A stretch of DNA of 37,105 nucleotides, from assembly GCA_964415885.1 (NCBI GenBank), contig CAYQCE010000032.1:1-37105 (forward strand), given 5' to 3'. Below, piece by piece: positions 1-7,042 of this stretch. This DNA is from CAYQCE01 sp964415885. Its GTDB lineage: Bacteria; Zixibacteria; MSB-5A5; JAABVY01; JAHJOQ01. Under the pieces are notes generated by a model, which saw nothing but the letters and a program-made list of their open reading frames with translations, searched no databases and was not told where the DNA came from. Made by a program: the position numbers and the translations under genes. Every line of letters begins with the position of its first letter. Position 1 is the first letter of the stretch.

Positions 1-1
1 C

Positions 2-85
2 AGGCTGTGGGGCAATCGACGCAAAAAGGTCGCTTTCGCAACGGCGTACGGACGGTTGGAACATACGGAAAAAGTGCTTGTCTAA
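2..85 (+). CDS. C-terminal end of an unidentified protein (cut by window edge)
   Basis: An open frame runs in from the left edge and ends at TAA 83-85. The 27 visible residues end in LEHTEKVLV. The basic and hydrophobic mix looks like a protein tail, but there is no motif that I recognise. It lies on the same strand as the tRNA that follows 38 bases later. The absence of stops over only 27 codons is weak support, so it may be chance. Confidence 0.35.
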   Translation, partial: RLWGNRRKKVAFATAYGRLEHTEKVLV

Positions 86-123
86 TCCTGTGAAGACGCG
101 TAGATTGACAGCGCTTTGAACGT

Positions 124-196
124 GGGGATGTAGCTCAGTTGGGAGAGCGGCGGCTTTGCAAGCCGTAGGTCGAGGGTTCGAATCCCTTCATCTCCA
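124..196 (+). tRNA. tRNA-Ala (anticodon TGC)
   Basis: A full cloverleaf can be folded by eye. The acceptor arm is 124-130 with 189-195 (one G-T pair), the D arm starts GCTC at 133, the anticodon stem is 150-154 with 162-166, the loop is TTTGCAA with anticodon TGC at 157-159, and the T arm 172-176/184-188 carries the TTCGAAT loop. The discriminator base is A196. CCA is not encoded (ACT follows), so it must be added after transcription. The anticodon reads alanine codons. No integrase or att-like repeat lies next to it. Confidence 0.97.
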
Positions 197-327
197 CTTT
201 ATCATTTGTGCCCGTATTTGTTCACGCGGCGTCACCTCCCGGCTTGACAAATCAGCATCCATTTCGGAAATTTAAACTTTCGGTTGATTTCCACCAGTAT
301 GATCGGACTCGGGAAAAGGAGTGCGGT

Positions 328-1791
328 TTGAGACCCATATTGAGATTTCTGAGCGATGAGCTTATAGTCAGGATAGTCGCGGAAGCGGGAGAGCTTCTCG
401 AAAAACTCGGCGTCGAAGTGCAGAACCCCAAGGCACTCGATTTGCTCGATACCGGCGGTGCGCGGATCGACCGTGAGAAGAAGCGTGCATACATAGACGG
501 CGATCTGATTGCGGAGGCTCTCAAGACTGCGCCGGAACGTGTCGAGCTGTATAATATAGACGGCGAGCCGGCAGTTGATCTGAGCGAATACAACACGCAT
601 TTTACTCCGGGATCGGCGGCGATCTATGTACTCGATCACGATGCAGGCGAGAGCCGAAAACCTCTGTCTGAGGATTATGTCAGGTATGCGAAACTGATGC
701 AGTCGATGGAATTCATCGAATCGCAGTCGACGGCGATGATCCCGTCCGACGTGCACGCGAACATCTCAGATTCGTATCGTTTGTATCTGAGTCTGCTGTA
801 CTGTGATAAGCCTGTGGTGACAGGGACATTCACGATCGAGGCATTCGAGATAATGAAGGATCTTCAGCTCGCGGTGCGCGGCTCGCAGGAGGCTCTCGCC
901 GAGAAGCCGCTTACGATGTTCTCCTGCTGTCCTACCTCACCTTTGAAGTGGAGCGATGTCACCTCGCAGAACGTGATCGATTGTGCCGAGTACGGCATCC
1001 CGGTCGAGTTCATCTCAATGCCGCTGACCGGATTTATGGCGCCGGTTACGCTTGTGGGAACTCTGATCCAGCATGCCGCCGAGACGCTCTCGGGTGTTGT
1101 GATTTCGCAGCTTGCGAAGCCGGGCGCGCCGGTAGTGTGGGGTGGGTCTCCGGCGATATTTGACATTAGATATGAGACCACGCCGATGGGTGCGGTCGGC
1201 ACGATGATGATAGACTGCGCGTATAATGAAATCGGCAAGCATCTACACCTTCCGACTCAGGCATATATCGGACTATCGGATGCGAAGCGCCTGGATGCGC
1301 AGGCGGGTATCGAGAGTTCGATGGGTGCTACGCTCGCGACTCTTGCGGGAATCAACAATGTTTCCGGTCCGGGCATGCTCGATTTCGAGAGCTGCTTCTC
1401 GCTGGAGAAGCTGGTTGTCGACAATGAGATTTGCCGGTCATGCAAACGGATGATGCGAGGTATCGAACCGAGAGAGGACTTCCCGTCGCTGCCGCATTTC
1501 GAGGAGCTTCTGAGCGAGGGGCATCTTCTGATCGCGGATCATACGCGCAAGTACCTGAAGGATGAGGTTGTCTTCCCGGGTAATGTGATTGACCGCGCGA
1601 ACAGAGCGCGCTGGAAAGCCGAAGGGAGCACTACGCTGATGCAGCGGGCACATGCGGAAGTCGACAGACTCGTTTCCGAGGCCGGGGAATCATCGCTTTC
1701 AGGGGACGTGCGCAAAGAGCTGACCAGGCTCATGACTGAGGAAGCCGCGAAGCACGGCATGGAGAGACTTCCCGATATCAACGATGCTTAA
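328..1791 (+). CDS. MttB-family (trimethylamine methyltransferase-like) corrinoid methyltransferase, non-pyrrolysine type
   Basis: This is a 487-residue protein of the MttB/COG5598 superfamily. Family members move a methyl group from a methylated amine to a Co(I) corrinoid protein in the cytoplasm. Most non-pyrrolysine members that have been studied act on quaternary amines such as glycine betaine, proline betaine or carnitine. The start chosen is TTG 328, preceded by AAAAGGAG with 6 bases of spacing. It gives the typical family N-terminus RPILRFLSDELIVRI and the usual length of about 480-490 residues. The frame is open further up to GTG 208, but that extension is not family-like. Where methanogen MttB has pyrrolysine, the context YIGLSDAK (Leu316) suggests an ordinary sense codon; this alignment is from memory. 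It overlaps the next gene by 8 bases and heads a four-gene methyl-transfer operon. The substrate cannot be told from sequence. Confidence 0.88.
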   Translation: MRPILRFLSDELIVRIVAEAGELLEKLGVEVQNPKALDLLDTGGARIDREKKRAYIDGDLIAEALKTAPERVELYNIDGEPAVDLSEYNTHFTPGSAAIYVLDHDAGESRKPLSEDYVRYAKLMQSMEFIESQSTAMIPSDVHANISDSYRLYLSLLYCDKPVVTGTFTIEAFEIMKDLQLAVRGSQEALAEKPLTMFSCCPTSPLKWSDVTSQNVIDCAEYGIPVEFISMPLTGFMAPVTLVGTLIQHAAETLSGVVISQLAKPGAPVVWGGSPAIFDIRYETTPMGAVGTMMIDCAYNEIGKHLHLPTQAYIGLSDAKRLDAQAGIESSMGATLATLAGINNVSGPGMLDFESCFSLEKLVVDNEICRSCKRMMRGIEPREDFPSLPHFEELLSEGHLLIADHTRKYLKDEVVFPGNVIDRANRARWKAEGSTTLMQRAHAEVDRLVSEAGESSLSGDVRKELTRLMTEEAAKHGMERLPDINDA

Positions 1792-2497
1792 AGTTGTGAG
1801 ATTCAAGACGGAGCGGATTCGCCCGAGCGTACGGAGCGTTCTATCCGCGCAGGGCATTCCGAATGCTCACGAGCCGGACGCTCGAACGCTCGGTTTGGTT
1901 GAACAGGCTCTCAGCATGTTCGACTCACTGTCTCAGGCGCAGGGTTTGGCGATTGATATTTCGGCCGAGGAATTCGAGCGGGTATTCGAGGGTGAAGGAT
2001 TGAACGAACCGCTCAATCCGGTTGCTGAGGTCAGCCTGCGTGCAGATTCGTTCGTGCTTTTTGCTGTCACTCTCGGACATCCGATATCGGACAGAATATC
2101 GCATTTGTTTGGTGCGAACGATTTTGCGATAGGGTCGATGCTTGACTCAGCGGCATCCGAGGGTGCAGATCTCGCTGCGGATGAGCTACAGAATTCGTAC
2201 GAGGAATACCTCAGGAGCATCAATGCGCTCAACGACAGTAAAGCGGTGTTGCGCTATAGCCCCGGCTACTGCGGGTGGCATATTAGCGGGCAGAAGAAGC
2301 TCTTCTCAGTCCTCCGTCCGGATCGGATTGGGGTGAACCTGACGCACAGCTGTTTGATGCAGCCGATCAAGTCGGTGAGCGGTGTGATGATCGCGGCGGA
2401 CAAGAAGGCATTCTATTTTCAAGACATATATCCGTTCTGCGCGGACTGCAAGGACAGATCGTGTCGCAGGCGGATCGAGAGATTGATGAACAGTTGA
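1784..2497 (+). CDS. Stand-alone MetH-type activation domain protein (corrinoid reactivation)
   Basis: This 237-residue protein matches the fourth (SAM-binding activation) domain of B12-dependent methionine synthase. The signature is RYSPGYCGWHISGQ, then IGVNLTHSCLMQPIKSVSG. It ends in a Cys-rich tail (PFCADCKDRSC) often seen in stand-alone versions linked to corrinoid methyltransferases. In MetH this domain supplies SAM and docks the reductant to rescue accidentally oxidised Co(II). Here it presumably does this for the corrinoid protein encoded next. No RamA/RACo-type ferredoxin activator is present. The start ATG 1784 overlaps the end of the MttB-like gene (ATGCTTAA), which implies translational coupling. 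The role of the Cys tail (metal or Fe-S binding) is inference. Confidence 0.85.
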   Translation: MLKVVRFKTERIRPSVRSVLSAQGIPNAHEPDARTLGLVEQALSMFDSLSQAQGLAIDISAEEFERVFEGEGLNEPLNPVAEVSLRADSFVLFAVTLGHPISDRISHLFGANDFAIGSMLDSAASEGADLAADELQNSYEEYLRSINALNDSKAVLRYSPGYCGWHISGQKKLFSVLRPDRIGVNLTHSCLMQPIKSVSGVMIAADKKAFYFQDIYPFCADCKDRSCRRRIERLMNS

Positions 2498-2512
2498 TTC
2501 CCGGAGAAGAGC

Positions 2513-3151
2513 ATGGATATACTCGACAACATATCGCAGTCACTTCAGAATGGCCACTCCGAGGAAGTTGAGAAACTGACCCGGCAGGCTGTGGAGGAGA
2601 ATATCGATCCGAAGGCTATACTCGATGGCGGTTTGATTGCCGGAATGGCGATTGTAGGGCAGAAGTTCAAGTGTCACGATATCTTCCTGCCGGATGTTCT
2701 TCTTGCTGCAAAAGCGATGTATGCCGGTATCGACGTCCTCAAGCCGCTTTTCCTTGAGTCAGAAATGCCTACCTTGGGCAGGGTGGTGATCGGTACCGTG
2801 CAGGGTGACCTTCATGACATAGGAAAGAACCTGGTCGGGATTATGCTCAAGGGAGCGGGATTCGAGGTGATCGATCTGGGAAAGGATGTCTCGCCGGAGG
2901 CTTTCGTCGATGCTGCCGTTGAGCACAATGCAGACGTAATCGGGCTGTCGGCTCTGCTTACCACGACTCGTCCGGTTATGAAAAAAGTGGTGGAGCTGCT
3001 CAAGGAGCGCGGGCTGCACGGCAAGGTCAAAGTTCTGATTGGCGGCGCGCCGGTTTCGGATGATTACGCCAGGGAGATAGGTGCAGATGCCTACTGTTTC
3101 GATGGCATGAATGCCGTGGATCAGGTGAAAGAGTATCTCGAGGTGAAATGA
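2513..3151 (+). CDS. Corrinoid (B12-binding) methyl-carrier protein, MttC/MtbC-like
   Basis: This 212-residue protein has the two-part build of methyltransferase corrinoid proteins. An N-terminal helical cap (residues 1-90, with a GLIAGMAIVGQKF-type segment) is followed by a Rossmann-like B12 domain. The cobalt-ligating histidine lies in the D-x-H-x-x-G motif GDLHDIGKN (His101). Further B12-binding signatures are GLSALLTTT and IGGAPV. It would accept the methyl group from the MttB-like enzyme and pass it to homocysteine. A GGAG ribosome site sits 7 bases before ATG 2513, and its 3' end overlaps the next gene by ATGA (3148-3151). The length equals that of MttC, MtbC and MtmC proteins. Confidence 0.93.
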   Translation: MDILDNISQSLQNGHSEEVEKLTRQAVEENIDPKAILDGGLIAGMAIVGQKFKCHDIFLPDVLLAAKAMYAGIDVLKPLFLESEMPTLGRVVIGTVQGDLHDIGKNLVGIMLKGAGFEVIDLGKDVSPEAFVDAAVEHNADVIGLSALLTTTRPVMKKVVELLKERGLHGKVKVLIGGAPVSDDYAREIGADAYCFDGMNAVDQVKEYLEVK

Positions 3152-4044
3152 AACAGAGTATTCGTGAGAGGCTGAGGGCAGGCGATGTGCTCCTGTTTGA
3201 CGGAGCGATGGGCACGATGCTGTTTGGCAGCGGGCTCAAGCCCGGCGAGTGCCCGGAGATACTGAACCTTAATCAGCCCGAGGTTATAGCAAACATCGCG
3301 AGGCGTTATCATGCCGCGGGCGCGGATATAATCAACGCAAATACGTTCGGCGGTTCGCCAATGAAGCTGCAGCAGTACGACCTCGATGCGAGAATCGAAG
3401 AGATCAATCGCGCTGCGGTGCGAGCCGCACGAGAAGCGGTCGGTGACAATGCATACATTGCTGGTTCGGTCGGTCCGAGCGGCGAGATACTCAAACCGTA
3501 CGGCGAGGCCGATCCCGAGGATTTGCTGAAGGGGTTTACGGTTCAGATCAAGACTCTGACAGAAGCGGGAGTCGATTTGATTCTGATCGAGACGATGACC
3601 GATATCAACGAGGCTAAAATAGCGATCGAAGCGGCAAGCACTGTTACTACTGAGGTACCGATTGCCGCGACTATGACATTCGATCCGACGCCGAAGGGAT
3701 TTTATACTGTTATGGGTGTCAATATCGAGACGGCTGCTCGGGAATTGACCTCGGCCGGCGCGGATATCGTGGGGTCGAACTGTGGGAACGGCAGCGAGAA
3801 TATGGTCAAGATTGCGGAGGGGTTTCGTGAGCACACTGATCTCCCGATTCTCATTCAGTCAAACGCCGGACTCCCTGAGACCAGGAATGACCAACTTTTG
3901 TATCCGGAAACGCCGGAGTTTATGGCCGAACGTGTGGAACGAATGCTCGATCTCGGTGTCAGTATAGTTGGCGGATGCTGCGGAACGACCCCGGACCACA
4001 TACGCGCATTTCGTGAGGTAATATCGGCAAGGGAGAATATCTGA
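3148..4044 (+). CDS. Homocysteine S-methyltransferase (MetH domain 1/BHMT-like)
   Basis: This 298-residue TIM-barrel protein corresponds to the homocysteine-binding module of MetH. The N-terminal motif LLFDGAMGTML and the three zinc cysteines are present: Cys212 in GSNCGNG, and Cys277-Cys278 in GGCCGTTP. The zinc activates the homocysteine thiolate, which takes a methyl group to form methionine. The protein stops after this module. It lacks the folate, B12 and activation modules of MetH, and the latter two are supplied by the two genes just upstream. The start ATG overlaps the corrinoid gene stop (ATGA). By itself it could also use S-methylmethionine or SAM, but the operon points to methyl-corrinoid as donor (inference). 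Confidence 0.92.
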   Translation: MKQSIRERLRAGDVLLFDGAMGTMLFGSGLKPGECPEILNLNQPEVIANIARRYHAAGADIINANTFGGSPMKLQQYDLDARIEEINRAAVRAAREAVGDNAYIAGSVGPSGEILKPYGEADPEDLLKGFTVQIKTLTEAGVDLILIETMTDINEAKIAIEAASTVTTEVPIAATMTFDPTPKGFYTVMGVNIETAARELTSAGADIVGSNCGNGSENMVKIAEGFREHTDLPILIQSNAGLPETRNDQLLYPETPEFMAERVERMLDLGVSIVGGCCGTTPDHIRAFREVISARENI

Positions 4045-4054
4045 GACTTCATAG

Positions 4055-4951
4055 ATGGCTGAAAACAGCGTAAATCCATACAGTAGTGACAAGCTGCGAT
4101 ACGGGACGTCGTCGTTCTCCTCCAGGGACTGGGTGGGCCCGTTCTATGAAGAGGGCACGGATCCCTCAGACTATCTGCGATTTTACTCCGAGCATTTCGA
4201 TACAGTCGAAGTCGACGCGACGTACTATGCAGTTCCATCGCTCGACACGGTGCGCGGGTGGGTGGAGAAAACACCGGATGGGTTTCTCATATCCGCCAAG
4301 TTTCCGCGATCGATAGTGCATGCCGGTGAGGACAGGATACCGGATCCTGATGTAGTGCTTGTTCCGGACAGGACGTACCGGGAGCGCGACCGTTTCCTGG
4401 AGACGATGTCTGAAGCGGGCGCTCGGCTTGGGCCGCTCGTGATTCAATTCCCGTACTTCGCGAAGAAGGTATTCAGATCGAAGAAGGAGTTCTTCGAGCG
4501 CCTCGACAGGTTTTTAGAAGACCTTCCGAACGATTTTACGTACGGTGTTGAGATTCGTAACCGCTCCTGGCTGACGACGGAGTATCGCGCGATGCTCAAT
4601 CGCCACGGCGTCTCGATGGTTCTCGTCGATCACGCGTGGATGCCGCATGCGGATGAGATCGACAAAAAAGTTGACCCGGTGACGTCGGATCTGATATATG
4701 TCCGTTTGATCGGGGACCGTAAGGAGATCGAGAAAATCACCCGCAAATGGGACCGTGAAGTTCTATTCCAGATGGACTCGCTCGAACGGTGGGCGGATTT
4801 CCTGGTGCGCTATTTGGAGCGCGAAGCAAGGATACTCCTATACGTAAATAACCACTTCGCGGGCCATGCTCCGGCAACGGTTCGCCGTCTTGCGGCGATG
4901 GTTCAAGAAAGACTCAAATCCGGGAAGAAGCAGAACAACAATGGCAGATAA
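4055..4951 (+). CDS. DUF72 family protein
   Basis: This 298-residue protein has the DUF72 (YecE-like) signature. The N-terminus reads LRYGTSSFSSRDWVGPFY, followed by FDTVEVDATYYAVPS, then FLISAKFPRSIVH, and later YGVEIRNRSWL. The family adopts a TIM-barrel fold; its biochemical role is not settled. It starts 10 bases after the homocysteine methyltransferase stop without a clear Shine-Dalgarno sequence, so it is probably read through from the upstream operon. It overlaps the next gene by 11 bases. There is no signal peptide, so it is cytoplasmic. The C-terminus is rich in Lys and Asn (KSGKKQNNN). Confidence 0.88.
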   Translation: MAENSVNPYSSDKLRYGTSSFSSRDWVGPFYEEGTDPSDYLRFYSEHFDTVEVDATYYAVPSLDTVRGWVEKTPDGFLISAKFPRSIVHAGEDRIPDPDVVLVPDRTYRERDRFLETMSEAGARLGPLVIQFPYFAKKVFRSKKEFFERLDRFLEDLPNDFTYGVEIRNRSWLTTEYRAMLNRHGVSMVLVDHAWMPHADEIDKKVDPVTSDLIYVRLIGDRKEIEKITRKWDREVLFQMDSLERWADFLVRYLEREARILLYVNNHFAGHAPATVRRLAAMVQERLKSGKKQNNNGR

Positions 4952-5690
4952 GAAAGAGTGGGAACGGTTTTTCGACGGCCACGCGCCGGTTTATTTCGAC
5001 AACGTATTCACGAAGGCGACTGTCGAGGAAGTGGACTTCATAGTAGAGGAGCTCGGTTTCGAACCGGGAGCCAGGATTTTGGATATGGGTTGCGGCGCAG
5101 GGCGCCATTCGGTTGAACTCGCGCGGCGCGGGTACCGGATGACCGGAGTCGATCTTTCGCAGGGTATGCTCGATCAGGCTGCGGCGCTCTCGAAGGATGC
5201 CGGCGTCGATATCGAGCTGATCAAATGTGATGCAACGGAGTTCACGCCGACCCGTGAATACGACGCTTGCATCTGTCTATGCGAGGGAGCGTTCAGCCTG
5301 CTCGGGCTTGAGGATGGGCCGTTCGAGCATGATATGGCGATCCTGCACAACATAAACAAGGGCCTGAAGCCCGGGGCGAAGCTGATTCTAACCGCTCTGA
5401 ACGGTATGACGATGATCCGCCAGTACTCAAAAGAAGATATCGAGGCGGGCAAATTCGATCCGATCACGATGACCGAATTTGGTTCGATGGAGTGGGAGGA
5501 AGATGGCGAGAAAAAGTCGGTGTATATTCGAGAACGCGGATATGTGCCTACCGAAGTTGTTTTGATGCTTCATCATTCCGGATTCGATGTCGAAAACGTG
5601 TGGGGAGGGACTGCCGGGAATTGGGGGCGCCGTATGGTCGATCCGGACGAAATCGAGATAATGGTGATAGGGCGAAGAAAAATAGAGTGA
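4941..5690 (+). CDS. Class I SAM-dependent methyltransferase
   Basis: This is a 249-residue cytoplasmic methyltransferase. Motif I is ARILDMGCGAGRHSVELARR (SAM binding), motif II ends in the acidic GVDLS, and an IELIKCDATEF segment holds the adenine-binding acidic residue. A helical N-terminus (WERFFDGHAPVYFDNVF) and a C-terminal beta region with VYIRERGYVP complete it, as in the methyltransf_11/25 group. The start ATG 4941 is chosen because it follows GGGAAGAAG and gives a family-like N-terminus; the frame is open further upstream inside the DUF72 gene. The substrate is unknown. It lies at the end of the methyl-transfer operon but need not act in the same pathway. Confidence 0.88.
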   Translation: MADKKEWERFFDGHAPVYFDNVFTKATVEEVDFIVEELGFEPGARILDMGCGAGRHSVELARRGYRMTGVDLSQGMLDQAAALSKDAGVDIELIKCDATEFTPTREYDACICLCEGAFSLLGLEDGPFEHDMAILHNINKGLKPGAKLILTALNGMTMIRQYSKEDIEAGKFDPITMTEFGSMEWEEDGEKKSVYIRERGYVPTEVVLMLHHSGFDVENVWGGTAGNWGRRMVDPDEIEIMVIGRRKIE

Positions 5691-5835
5691 GCCGGTACCG
5701 ATTATCGGAACAATGAGATTTACAGGGCGGTTTGACTGTAATTAGATAGCGGAGCGATCACTCCATAAGTTCCTGGATTGTGATGCAAGATATGAGCTTA
5801 GACCGAGGTCATGCCGGAACGGCGAAGAAGGGATT

Positions 5836-7020
5836 ATGGCTGTAGAACAACGCATCCCATCACCCGGCGAATCGATAACCGAGGTCGAAATCGTCGAATG
5901 GCTGGTCGACGACGGCGCGTGGGTGGAAAACGACGACCCCCTCTGTGAAATCGAATCTGAAAAAGTGACATTGACGATGCACGCCGAGGCCTCCGGTGTG
6001 ATCAAGATTCTCGTGTCGGCCGGGGAGACCGTTGAGGTCGACAAGGTGGCATGCGAGATCGATACGGACGCCGAGAAGCCGGAAGGAATTTCAGAACCGG
6101 CGGAGGATGTCGAGAAGGAAGAAGCGTCCGAGAAGGAAAAGCGTGAGTCTGTTGAAGCAGAGGAGAAGGCTCCGACACCGAAGGCCAAAGTAAGCGAGGA
6201 GCCGGGGAAGGTTGAAGAGGCCAAAAAGGAAGTGGAGAAACCTGAAGCAGAATCCGGCGCTATATCGAAAGTCAAGCCCCGCAAGAAGGAGCCGCAGGCT
6301 CCTGTCCCCGAGGATGACAGACCCACCCATCGCAAGAAGGTATCACAGCTTCGTCGAAAAGTCGCCGAGCGATTAGTGGCGGTAAAGAACGAGACCGCGA
6401 TGCTCACGACGTTCAATGAGGTCGACATGTCTGCGATCATCGGTATCCGTACTAGATACAAGGAGCGCTTTCAGGAGCAGCACGGCGTCAAGCTCGGTTT
6501 CATGTCGTTCTTTGTCCGCGCTGTTTGCGAAGCGATGCACGACTTCCCGGCGATCAATGCCTACATAGACGGTGGAGAGATTGTCTACCATGATTACGTC
6601 GATATCGGAATCGCGGTCAGCGCGCCGAAGGGTCTGATGGTGCCGGTTGTCCGTAACGCTCACAGCATGACGTTTGCGCAGGCGGAGAAGACAATTCTGG
6701 ATTTGGCCGAGCGTGCGCGCGAAAACAAGATATCGCTCGATGAGCTTACCGGAGGTACATTCACGATTACGAACGGCGGCGTTTTCGGCTCGCTGCTTTC
6801 TACGCCGATACTGAACCCGCCGCAAAGTGCGATTCTCGGAATGCACACGATTCAAGAACGACCCGTCGCTATCGATGGCGAGGTCGTGATCCGGCCAATG
6901 ATGTATGTCGCGCTGTCGTATGATCATCGCATAGTGGATGGCCGCGAATCGGTCGGTTATCTGAAGAGGGTCAAGGAGCTTCTGGAGGATCCCGTCAAGC
7001 TGCTCCTTGGTTTGGAATAG
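5836..7020 (+). CDS. sucB: 2-oxoglutarate dehydrogenase E2, dihydrolipoyl succinyltransferase, apparently without PSBD
   Basis: This 394-residue core subunit transfers succinyl groups to CoA in the TCA cycle. Residues 1-77 form the lipoyl domain with the lipoylated Lys43 (CEIESEKVTLTM). Residues 78-163 are a charged Glu/Lys/Pro/Ala linker. The catalytic acyltransferase domain runs from about 164 to the end, with the His364-x3-Asp368-Gly motif (YDHRIVDGRES). In ordinary E2 proteins a 35-residue peripheral-subunit-binding domain sits between lipoyl and catalytic parts; I find no such motif in the linker. It lies directly upstream of E1, the reverse of the common sucA-sucB order. No E3 gene is in the window. 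E2 of another 2-oxoacid complex is possible, but the E1 neighbour supports 2-oxoglutarate. Confidence 0.9.
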   Translation: MAVEQRIPSPGESITEVEIVEWLVDDGAWVENDDPLCEIESEKVTLTMHAEASGVIKILVSAGETVEVDKVACEIDTDAEKPEGISEPAEDVEKEEASEKEKRESVEAEEKAPTPKAKVSEEPGKVEEAKKEVEKPEAESGAISKVKPRKKEPQAPVPEDDRPTHRKKVSQLRRKVAERLVAVKNETAMLTTFNEVDMSAIIGIRTRYKERFQEQHGVKLGFMSFFVRAVCEAMHDFPAINAYIDGGEIVYHDYVDIGIAVSAPKGLMVPVVRNAHSMTFAQAEKTILDLAERARENKISLDELTGGTFTITNGGVFGSLLSTPILNPPQSAILGMHTIQERPVAIDGEVVIRPMMYVALSYDHRIVDGRESVGYLKRVKELLEDPVKLLLGLE

Positions 7021-7042
7021 GCTCAACCACAACGGTTCACAC

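Noticed and set aside
105..110. TTGACA just before the tRNA gene as its -35 box
   Set aside because: The -10 box would fall inside the tRNA. The perfect hexamer is probably chance.
208..327. N-terminal extension of the MttB-like protein from GTG 208
   Set aside because: The extra 40 residues have no family counterpart, start 11 bases after the tRNA, and a good ribosome site favours TTG 328.
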